A stretch of DNA of 64,000 nt from Euphorbia lathyris (taxonomy: Eukaryota > Streptophyta > Magnoliopsida > Malpighiales > Euphorbiaceae): the NCBI RefSeq assembly GCF_963576675.1, contig NC_088910.1, positions 101,460,807 to 101,524,806 on the forward strand, read 5' to 3'. Position numbers and translations under genes: made by a program. A model generated the notes under the pieces. It did no database searches, was not told the origin of the DNA, and saw only the letters and a program-made list of their open reading frames with translations. This document shows, in pieces, positions 54,954-64,000 of the stretch (within the stretch, counting starts at the first letter, position 1; every line of letters starts with the position of its first letter).

Positions 54954-55731
54954 TAGTGGCGGAGCCAGAGCTCAAAATTCGGAGGGGCTCCATTGCATGA
55001 TGATTTTTTTTTCTTAATAACGACTTAATGCTTTGATTCATAGTAGTCAAATCAAAAATTTTAAATTTTTGATAATATATGGGTAAATTTGATCATAATT
55101 GGAAACATTAAGGTACAAAACAAGTGAGATTCAATATAAAGTAAGGATAAGGTGCAAAAATACTCTAATGTTTACACCTAAGATCAATTTTACCCCTAAC
55201 GTCTAAAATGGTGCAATTTTACCCTTAACGTTGACAGCCAAGAGCAATTTTATTCTTAACGTTAACAAGTTTGGTCAATTGGATAAATTATTCATCAAAT
55301 TGTCTTCTCGATCATGAATTTTGTGACTAAAAAAATACAATTAAGTTGATAAATTATTCATCAATTTGTCTTCTCGATCATGAATTTTGTAACTCAAAAA
55401 ATACAATTAAAAATAATAAAAGAGAATGAGGTTAATAATGATATTTAATATTGATATTTTTAAAGAAGAATGAGGTTTAAGGGAAAAAATTAAAATGAGA
55501 TAAAAAGTGAAGAGAGGAAGATTCAAACATAGGACCAATTGGATGTAAAGATTCTTTTAATTATTACTCTAACCAACTATGCAAACTTAGTTTTATGTCA
55601 TATAATCACATTCTGCATTATAAGTACTAATTTTAACTATTTTGGAGGGGCTTCCCGGAACTGAATCACTATTCGTCAAGGGTGTTCCGGAGGGCCGGGA
55701 GACCCTCCCCTACCCCCCGGCTCCGCCCCTG
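54954..55731. mobile_element. hAT-type non-autonomous element with perfect 8-bp duplication
   Basis: The termini are TAGTGGCGGAGCCAG and, inverted, CAGGGGCGGAGCCGG. A perfect 8-bp direct repeat, tctgtgtt, flanks it (54946-54953 and 55732-55739), diagnostic of hAT elements. The interior holds an insertion-like segment of the TAAAATGGTGCAATTTTACC repeat (55145-55310) and a tRNA-like segment read on the minus strand (55590-55500: TAGTTGGTTAGAGT, then ATGTTTGAATCTTCC). There is no transposase. Confidence 0.85.
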
Positions 55732-55739
55732 TCTGTGTT

Positions 55740-56280
55740 ATATATGATATTTCATTTTTATTTTCCCATTGATTAATAATAAAAGTATGAGACTTAGATA
55801 AGCATGCATGCAGGCCACTGTGAAATGTTAATAAGTATCTGTTTCCTTGACAAATCCTAATAATAATTTTAATCAGTCTTTACCTATATATTTTAAAAAG
55901 AGTACAATCATAAAGGACCATTAGGTAGATTTGTCAGAAGAAATTATTAGGCTTCTTTCAACCTTCCTTTTGGTCATAAATTAAATTTAGAAAAACATGG
56001 GATTGGTATTTCAATTATGCCAAAAACGAGAGTACAACAACTAATGTTACTCCTTTATTGATAATCCAAACAAGTGTAAATTCAAATAATTTTATCACCA
56101 AAGTCAAGTCTGCATTACATTTGGATTTAACGAAAGTTCTGCCAAATTCTTTTTTTTTTTTTTTGAAGAAGTTCTGCCAAATTCAATTCATTTGGATTTC
56201 CACGGATTGATTCTTTTCTAATTCATGATTTAATTAGTTTGATTGTTTTACTCCATTAGCGCTTGGTTTAATTGGTTCTA
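55740..56280. other. Unassigned AT-rich stretch
   Basis: The phrase AGTTCTGCCAAATTC occurs twice, around a T run (56134-56149 and 56169-56184). This looks like a possible short insertion with a direct repeat. No gene is seen. Confidence 0.35.
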
Positions 56281-57060
56281 TTTTTTTAAGAAATAAACTT
56301 TATTAAGTTAAATCATCTAAAAGAACGTCATAAGAAAAGGAGGTGCACAATCTCACTTTCTCCGAACAAATACAGAACTAACAGTATGTGTTAGTATGAC
56401 CACTGAGTTCGTTCACGTTTTGCAAAAGAGAATGAAACATTTTGTAGCTCTTGAATAATCAAAATACAATATGAAATAACATATGACAAATAAGATAACT
56501 GAATAGATGGTTGGCAAATAGTCTGAACTACTGATAACAGTCTGAGAGAACCTGCAAATTATGGCACTCAACATTTTTCAACCAATAAAGAGCTTCTCTA
56601 ATAGCCATTGCTTCTTTCGAGAATAGGTTCATATGAGCCTCCTAAACAAGCATGATACGCATAGATGCAATTACCTTGACAAATCCTACAGACTAGTACC
56701 CATGTTCTTTGAATACCCTAACATCGATATTACAGGTGAAATATTCCTACTCCAGACGTTGCCAGCGGGAGAAAGCAGTCGTACATGTTGTTGGAGGACT
56801 TTGAAACAAGCACAAAATGTTGGAGGTAGAGTCCATCTACGAGTCACCAAAGTGAAGCATCCAGACCTGCTTAACCATCGCACACTCCAAGAATGCGTGA
56901 TTTTGTCCTCACCGACCGTTTTGCATATTGGACACACATTGTCATGGGAGCTATGTCGTTTTTCCATATTTGACATTGTTGGCAGACAAGAGAAAAACAG
57001 TCTCCAGATAAATGTTTTTACCTTCGATGCCACTTGCAGCCCCCATATTTTCTCCTAGTT
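56281..57060 (-). mobile_element. LINE 3' fragment (zinc-binding domain and RNase H)
   Basis: On the minus strand the frame 57033-56686 reads ASKVKTFIWRLFFSCLPTMS, then CPICKTVGEDKITH, the zinc-binding domain of LINE ORF2. Further on (56640-56400) come EAMAIREALYWLKNVE and VLSDC, then ELQNVSFSFAKRERTQWSY, an RNase H domain that has lost its N-terminal strand. The 3' end (TTAATAAAGTTTATTTCTT, then A's) lies at 56281. The copy is 5'-truncated, internally deleted and non-functional. Confidence 0.75.
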
Positions 57061-57774
57061 TATTTGTCCGGCCTAGTGTGAGTTGTGGAGGTAAATAGCC
57101 GCTCTACAACTATTTTTAATTTAGTATATTCTTGATCTTTCTAATAACAAGTACCATCGATCCTATCAATAAAAACTAATAGTGATAGAAAAGAAAGTCA
57201 TCAATAATAAACTATTAATAAAAACTAAAATAAAGAAGAGACTAATGAAGAGAGTCTCCTCATAGGAACGAAGACTTTTATTGATTTGAAAAGTGACTAA
57301 GAGTTTCAAGTTAATTTTTATTCCAAACTCCTCGAAGCCATGCTAACTAAACAATGTTGGAAGATGCTAATTAACCCGAATTATATTTATGCCAAAAAAA
57401 TTTCAAAAGCAAACACCTCCTAAGTAGTAGCCTTTTGGATATTACCCTAGCAATGTTTGGAGAGGAATGTTGGTCCCTAGAGCATTGATTAAACATGGTA
57501 CTTTTCGAAAAGTGGGATAGGGGAGCCATCGACATATCATGGATTAAAAACAATTATTATAGGAAGCCTCGAAACCTCACAACAAAGTCCCTAGAAATGA
57601 GGTTCAACGTATATTGGAGAATGTTAATATGGTTAAAACATCTTTTCAATGTTTAGTGGCCCATCAATTGGCTAGCATTCCCAATCTTTATGTTGATTTC
57701 TTGATTCGGATGGAAGAGGTTCTCTAGGGGGTTGAAGCTGCCTGGAGATGATCTTCCTTCTCCTAAGATTAGTG
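57061..57774. other. Unassigned stretch
   Basis: The segment 57420-57760 has less AT and some protein-like phrases in several frames, possibly an old retroelement gene, but I cannot identify it. Confidence 0.3.
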
Positions 57775-58260
57775 TTGGAGTCTAATTGAGCTGAGCTTTG
57801 GTCTGTTAATGTTTAGCTCATTAGAAGATTGATAAATTTAAATTTGAGTTCGAGTTTAATATCATGTTCATGAATTGTTCGCGAATAGTTCATTAATTCT
57901 ATTGTAAACTTCACTCGCGAACAATTGATGAATTATATTTAATTATTAAATTTTTTATTAACATAGTTTTTAAATCTACAAAACTAAATTTATATAAAGC
58001 TAGACTATTTTAAATTTGCACTTTTATGAAAATACTATTATTAAAAAAATTGAACCAAGCTTGCTCACAGACATATTCATGAACATTATAATCGAGCTCG
58101 TTTATGAACATATTATCGAGTCTACTCGTGAGCTTTTGAGTCGAGTTTTGCGGTGCTCAAGCTCAGCTCATTTATAAATCGAGTCAAACACAGTCGAGCT
58201 TTAATCGAGCCAAACGTCAAGCCACTCACGAGCGGTTCGACTCATTTATACACATAGTTC
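57775..58260. repeat. Repeat rich in GAGCTCG / TCGAGC phrases
   Basis: Phrases such as GTCGAGCTTTAATCGAGCC and ATTGAGCTGAGCTTTGG at the two ends are typical of a common plant MITE type with TCGAGCTCG motifs. TIR ends were not fixed. Confidence 0.4.
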
Positions 58261-60604
58261 TGCTTGTGTCTAATACTATTTTGTAGTCATAAACAAGGGA
58301 TAAGTTGGTGATTTAGCTCTACGATTATTATGGTACAAAACAATATAATTTTAAGTCTAATATTAATTACCAAACGATGCAATTTCAAGTCTCATTGACA
58401 GAAAGCAATTTCAAATCTTATATATTCAGTAGTCAGAGTGGTAGAGATTGGAGGATGACCAAAACATAAAATTGCATATAAAAAAATTCATAATTTGTAC
58501 GTTAATGATGCATTGAATTGACTTTTGACTTAAGATTACCTTATAAAATAAGTGTAGGCGAAATCTATTAGTATATTCCAATAACTATACCACTAAATTT
58601 ATACATTGTCTCCAAAAAAAATAAAAAATTGTTGGAAAGAATCGACATATTTGATAATAAAAAGAATTAGAAATTGGAAAGTGGAAATATTTATAATATT
58701 TATGGATGGGGATAATTTCAAGTTGAAATCCTCTCATAAAATTAGAATGCTCTATTTAATATCTTGCTTGATCCAACTTAAATATGTGAAAGCCCAAAAA
58801 TAAAATGGACTGGTTCTAAAATTTGTCTCAAAACCCAAAGTCTAGCCCAAACCCGCTCTTATATAAATATTCTACTTTAGGATTTTACTTTTTATTTACA
58901 GTAAAAAAAAGTTCCCTTACAATTTACAATATCATTTTTAATTATTGTATCACCTCTTTTGAAAATTTTAATCTACGGATACTTAATTATAACAAAAAAA
59001 TCCACTGATACTTTGTTTTTACTTACAGTGCATAAATAAATCTAGTTGTTTTATTACTCTATCATCATGTTTACTTTTTAATTTTTTTTTTATAACTTCC
59101 AATGCATGAATATATTTAGCTTTTAACCATTTTTATCATCATTTTAATTTTTAATTCAAATATATTAATTGAACAGATTAAATTGAGCTGGATTGAGTTA
59201 GGCTTTGGAATTAATATGTCTAGATTGACTGTCCAAACCTGTTATAAATAAAATGCGAGTGAATAAGATAATTCGGTATCAAATTCAGTTAAGTCTGATT
59301 CTGATTCCGATTTCGACCCGCCCACCCGCCCAGTGCAGTCCAGCCCAGCCCATGAATATAACTAATATAATAGCATGGTGATGACTGACATTTCTGCAAT
59401 AGAGAAATATAATAATAAAAGGTTAAAACCTCAGAGATGTACTATTGTATTGAATGCACAGGACATCCATTTACATATTCTTTATATGATTATTATTTGA
59501 CTTTCAAGTTTCAACATTGTGACTGTGAACCCACAGTAAATTATTTTTTTAATAGCTTGCTTCTGATTTATTCCATTCAAAGTCTTACTTACATACAGAA
59601 AATGAAATTAATGAGATTTGAATTCCTGTCAGATTTTAATTAATGCTGTTTAATTAATTAAGAACCGGTGCCTAACTATTCTATAAATGGATTATTAGTT
59701 TGGGAAAACTTTTGAAAAATTAAATAAAATAAAGTACAAAAAGAGACTACTTACTTACTGCTATATCATGTGGGTTGAAATTAGAGTGGACCAAACAATA
59801 TATTTTCTAGATTTTGGTTATAATATTTTACTATCAATTTTGAATTATTTATTACTTAAATACATTAAATAAAAACTACTGGGCATATATACAGTGCCAC
59901 TGTCATAAAATAAGAAAATGTTTTTTTTTGACATCCACAGGTACTCATGTGGGGGCTCAAACTCATTTTTACATTTTTAATGTTGTACGAATATATTTTT
60001 TAAACTTCATATCAAATCTACTCCAGTAGATTTTTGTTGCAAGGTTAAAATTTGTCACTGTTGTTTTTAAAAAGTTATTTTTAACGTATAATGATGTAAC
60101 TTTTACCTTTAAGGTTGTGAAACAAGATTAATTTGTCCTTCCTAACATAAAATTTGAACAAATTGAATTGCCAGTTATTTGACTTTATAACTATTTTAAT
60201 AGTATAGTATATATTTGAAGCAGTTTTTGTTAGGATCAATCTATATCCAGTAGATTTATATATTGATATTTTAGATGGGTCTTTATAATTATGTTAACAG
60301 TAGAATAAATATTTTAGATATAATTGGTGTTTGAAAAATAAATAACGAGTCAAATAACATTATATTAGTCACTTTCATCTTTCTGTTAGATAAGAGTAAA
60401 ATTGTTTTTTTTTGAAAAATTAAAGATAGAATTATTCATTTTGTACATTAGTGACAAATCTGCGCTTTCATATTAAACCGTGAGTTTAATATATCCTTGA
60501 TACTTTTTACTATCTTGTCATTACTTCTCACAATGGGCATGTGATCAACATATGAAACACAAAATAACATATCATGCGTTTGTAATTTTGATATACATAC
60601 ATTT
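58261..60604. other. AT-rich region, nothing recognised
   Basis: Frames of 60-68 codons are present, but none has a signal sequence, domain or composition that supports a gene. No RNA gene or bounded repeat is seen. Confidence 0.4.
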
Positions 60605-60687
60605 GTTATTTGTTACGTTTTTTATTCGATCTTATAACCTCCTCAGTTATAAGTGGGCTCTTAACCCGTAAGTTAAGAGCTTCGCCA
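60605..60687 (-). mobile_element. tRNA-derived SINE, third diverged copy
   Basis: On the minus strand it starts TGGCGAAGCTCTTAACTTAC, followed by GGGTTAAGAG, then GAGGTTATAAGATCGAATAA, matching the A-box to B-box part of the SINE at 40006-40140. The tail is degraded. Confidence 0.6.
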
Positions 60688-61646
60688 TAGTAAATAAATA
60701 TATATATTCCAAAAATCATTAGTTGTACATTTTTTAATCTTAATTTTATAAACTTTAATATATAGTAGTAGTGTTATAGAATTCTCTTTTGTCTCCCTTC
60801 TGCTTTTATGCTTTAAATGTTATGCATTTTATATTAAAAGATTTAGAAACTTTAAGCTTTTAAAAACAATATTTATTCGTATTTAAAAAAAAAAAAGATT
60901 TGTTAAAAAAACTCATTCTGGTGAGCAATGAGAAATGGTAATACTAAAAAGATACTAGTAAAAAATAAAGTTAAGAATATAGATTCTAAAATATAAACAA
61001 ATGGTGTCGGATCTAATCAAACATTCAAAAGCTATAATTAAATAATTAAAGAAAAATCCTCGAAAAGTGATCTACCATACTACCACCCATGCTTGGCCAA
61101 AAAGAAAACAATACAGTAAACATGTACTTAAATTTAATATTAGGAAAATTCAATTAAGATAGAAATTAGCCTAATTTCGATAAATGATTTTCTAACTCTC
61201 AACTTAGTTATAATCTAATAGAAATAAAGTAGAATTATAAAAAAAAGAAAAATAATAATAGAAATAAAGTAGCAACAATTGCAATACATGTAAAAGTGTA
61301 CTGTTAAGCGAGTGAAACCGATAGCGAATACATGATTAGTCGGTTGGAAAACAAATTCTATATATGGATGTGTAAATATATATATTTTTTTTATAGTAAA
61401 TTGAACTTTATAATCTGAGTGATTAAGAATCAGTTTTGAATTTTGAATTTAAGGAGGCCTAACAGGAAAAAAACATAAAATTTTTGATTTAGAGGGGACT
61501 TAACATGCCAAAGAAAAATTAAAATTTTGGATTTAGAAAAGACCTAACATGACCTGGACTAATTTTGGGGTGTTAATTCAGCACTCCATCAAAATTTCTT
61601 GGAGACAGGGGTCAGAACCACCACAGTCTCACCAATGTTTATACTC
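60688..61646. other. AT-rich stretch, nothing recognised
   Basis: Near 61440-61560 the phrase AAATTTTTGATTTAGAGGGG / AAATTTTGGATTTAGAAAAG is repeated with variation. No gene is seen. Confidence 0.35.
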
Positions 61647-61655
61647 GTGATCATG

Positions 61656-63210
61656 GGATTTTGCTCCAAAATGGAGCTCATAATGAAGATTATTCTTCAA
61701 TAGGAGCCTAGTTAAACATTTTGTCCACTGTAGGGCTTGTTTAACTAGGCTCGAAACCGGAAGGCTAGCTTCCGATTTCAATTTGCAAGGAAACCGGAAG
61801 CTAGTCTTCCGGTTTCTCAAATTTTTATTTTTTTTATTATACAAATAGAAACCGGAAGTGCAGCTTCCGGTTTCTATTTAAAATAATTTTTTTTTAACTT
61901 TCAAGCGGTGGTCTCTGCTTTTTAAAAACTTTTAATGTAAAATTTTAAAAAAATCCCTATATATTTTTTAACTTTTTAATTTAACTTCAACTTTTAACTA
62001 TTTATTTTAAATTCATATAATTTTTTTTTAACTTTCAAGCGGTGGTCTCTGATTTTTAAAAACTTTTAATGTAAAATTTTAAAAAAATCCCTATATATTT
62101 TTTAACTTTTTAATTTAACTTCAACTTTTAACTATTTATTTTAAATTCATTAATTAAACATTTCCTTATCAAATTAGTTAGTAGTAAACATCTAATTCGG
62201 TTAAAAATGTTTTATTTTTTTAAATATGAGTTTAAAATTATAATTTTGACAGTTTAAATTACTGTTTTTACAGTTTCTTTATAGTCACATTACAGTTTGA
62301 AATATGGTTTTTCACTTTGAACATTTAACTATCACTTCGAACATTTAAACTGTAAAAACTGTAATTTAAACTGTCAAAATTATAATTTCAACTGTAAGTT
62401 AAACCAGCCCTACAGTGGGCAAAATGAGCCCCAAAGTGGGGCAAAATCCATTTAAATTACAGTTTCTTTATAGTCACATTACAGTTTGAAATATGGTTTT
62501 TATACTTCAAATATTTAACTGTCACTTCGAACATTTAATTGTCACTTCAAACAGTTTAAATTACAGTTTGAAATGACAGTTACGATTCGAAGTGACAGTT
62601 AAATAACAGTTAAACCATTTCAAACTGTAATTTAAACTGTTCAAAGTGACAGTTAAATGTTCGAAGTGATAGTTAAATGTTCAAAGTGAAAACCCATATT
62701 TCAAACTGTAATGTGACTATAAAGAAACTGTAAAAACCGTAATTTAAACTGTCAAAATTATAATTTTAAACTCATATTTAAAAGAATAAAACATTTTTAA
62801 CCGAATTAGATGTTTACTACTAGCTAATTTGATAAGGAAATGTTTAATTAATGAATTTAAAATAAATAGTTAAAAGTTGAAGTTAAATTAAAAAGTTAAA
62901 AAATATATAGGGACTTTTTTGAATTTTACATTAAAATTTTTTAAAAAGCGGAGACCACCGCTTGAAAGTTAAAAAAAACTTATTTTAAATAGAAACCGGA
63001 AGCTGCACTTCCGGTTTCTATTTGTATAATAATAAAAAAAAAAACTTGAGAAACCGGAAGGCTAACTTCTGGTTTCCTTGCAAATTGAAACCAGAAGCTA
63101 ACCTTCCAGTTTCGAGTCTAGTTAAACAAGCTCCACAGTGGGAAAAATGTTTAACTAGGCTCCTAATAAAGAATAATCTTCATTATGAGTCCCATTTTGG
63201 AGCAAAATCC
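61656..63210. mobile_element. Mutator-like foldback element, almost fully palindromic, with exact 9-bp duplication
   Basis: The termini are GGATTTTGCTCCAAAATGG on the left and the same sequence inverted on the right. A perfect 9-bp direct repeat, gtgatcatg, flanks it (61647-61655 and 63211-63219). Arms of about 700-750 bp pair over nearly the full length, through GTTTAACTAGGCTC, several copies of AAACCGGAAG.. and CTTCCGGTTT, GCGGTGGTCTCTG and a core of ACAGTTTAAATTAC-type repeats. The left arm holds a 134-bp unit twice (61887-62020 and 62021-62154), while the right arm has it once (about 62850-62985). It has no coding capacity; the mirror-image frames at 61629-61844 and 63022-63267 are by-products. 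Confidence 0.88.
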
Positions 63211-63219
63211 GTGATCATG

Positions 63220-63582
63220 GTAGTTCCAGCACCGGAGGGGTCCAAACCCCTATATCCGTCCAAGTGAGACTATTGATATAGGAGTGGAAAACCATATTTT
63301 ACCTACAAACAAACTGAGTCTTATTTGTTTAGCAAAGAATCCGTAAAGAGGCCAAACTCAGTCTATTTAGTGAAATAATTGTATAACATATGGCCATTAA
63401 CCTTTATTTAACCATATGCATGCATAAAAATTAAACAAAATTATCAAATACTTATATTAATCATGAATACAAAGTGTACATAATGTTTCAAACAACAAAA
63501 GATCAATTATGGCTTCAATATCGAAAATGATACAAAGCTTAGGATTGGATTTATAATTTCAAGCTAACCAATTAGTGGACTT
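63220..63582. other. AT-rich stretch, nothing recognised
   Basis: No gene or bounded repeat is supported. Confidence 0.35.
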
Positions 63583-63794
63583 CACTACAAGAAAATAACA
63601 GTTTACCAATGACACAATGTAGTTGGTAATTGTCATATTTTCATTCGTAATCATCATTAGTATTTTGATTTTCTCTTCAAATTACAACTTTATGTTTTCA
63701 CAATGACTGCTATAAATATTGATTATGTAACGGGGCGGACCAAAAAGCATTACACTTAGGGCGTTACTATTACTAATGACATTTTCTACTAGTG
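63583..63794. mobile_element. Small CACTA-type element
   Basis: The left end reads CACTACAAGAAAATAACAGT and the inverted right end reads CACTAGTAGAAAATGTCATT, the CACTA...TAGTG termini of En/Spm elements. It is 212 bp. The flanks CTT and TCC do not show a clear 3-bp duplication. Confidence 0.65.
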
Positions 63795-64000
63795 TCCCTT
63801 ACCAGATCCGCTTGCATCAATACTCTCGTACTTTGGTTTGTCCTAACTCAAATTCATCCCATCACATGGGAAAAATATATGTCTTTCTACTAGATCTAAA
63901 AAACATAGAGATTCCTCTAAATCAATAAAAATATCATTGAATGGTATATCCTATCAAGAAGAATTTAAAAGACCAGTATCCCCTTCATAAGAGGGAGAAC

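Noticed and set aside
61629..63267. Frames of 71 and 81 codons at both ends of the foldback element as a duplicated gene
   Set aside because: They are mirror images produced by the inverted arms, have no recognisable domain and start inside the terminal repeats.

Overview
The window is nuclear DNA of a flowering plant, most likely a eudicot. It is AT-rich, has short plant-type introns (GT...AG with T-rich acceptors), and carries a typical plant gene set: a GASA/snakin peptide gene, plant LINEs with a C-terminal RNase H, Copia LTRs, many small DNA transposons (MITEs), and a piece of mitochondrial 26S rRNA gene. No species can be named from the sequence alone.

Only one ordinary host gene is convincing: a three-exon GASA/snakin gene on the minus strand (5346-6397), complete from signal peptide to the 12-cysteine domain. 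Almost everything else is mobile DNA in layers. From left to right: a motif-rich unassigned start (1-1260); foldback and CCGG-type repeats (2-4 kb); a Tourist-type MITE nested in a Stowaway-type MITE (4294-4982); the GASA gene; a 51-bp LINE stub; MITEs (7-10 kb); a nearly full-length LINE (about 10.3-17.6 kb) with an intact ORF1 and a broken ORF2 split by a 1.68-kb Copia LTR; a palindromic Mutator-like element (19304-20056); LINE fragments, one inside a TIR element and one apparently split by mitochondrial DNA (21-25.5 kb); and a TIR element that may carry a captured gene piece (27614-28878).

The most notable object is at 28948-33135. It is a 4.19-kb element with about 65-bp terminal inverted repeats and a perfect 8-bp target-site duplication. 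Its only gene is an apparently intact six-exon plant mobile domain (PMD, MAIN-like) gene of 635 codons. Two GC-rich arrays with an exact 33-bp period (a 21-nt palindromic module plus a 12-nt spacer; 7 and 6 units) lie in intron 1 and just after the stop codon, and both fold into long hairpins. Intron 2 is an 800-bp array of a roughly 10-bp AT unit. No transposase is visible, so either the PMD gene is cargo or PMD itself takes part in mobility.

Downstream are a Copia leader with its tRNA-Met primer-binding site (33.9 kb), an LTR at 36.7 kb, degenerate minus-strand coding remnants (37.4-39.1 kb), a repeat element carrying a SINE (135 bp, 21-bp duplication) and a 2.07-kb solo Copia LTR (39.6-42.7 kb), and a Pack-MULE (49877-51442) with an exact 9-bp duplication that holds part of a FERONIA-type malectin-like receptor ectodomain. 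These are followed by hAT-type elements with 8-bp duplications (51.7-52.4 and 54.95-55.7 kb), another LINE fragment (56.3-57.1 kb), a 1.55-kb nearly palindromic Mutator-like foldback element with an exact 9-bp duplication (61656-63210), and a small CACTA-type element near the right edge. The stretches in between are AT-rich and hold nothing I can name.
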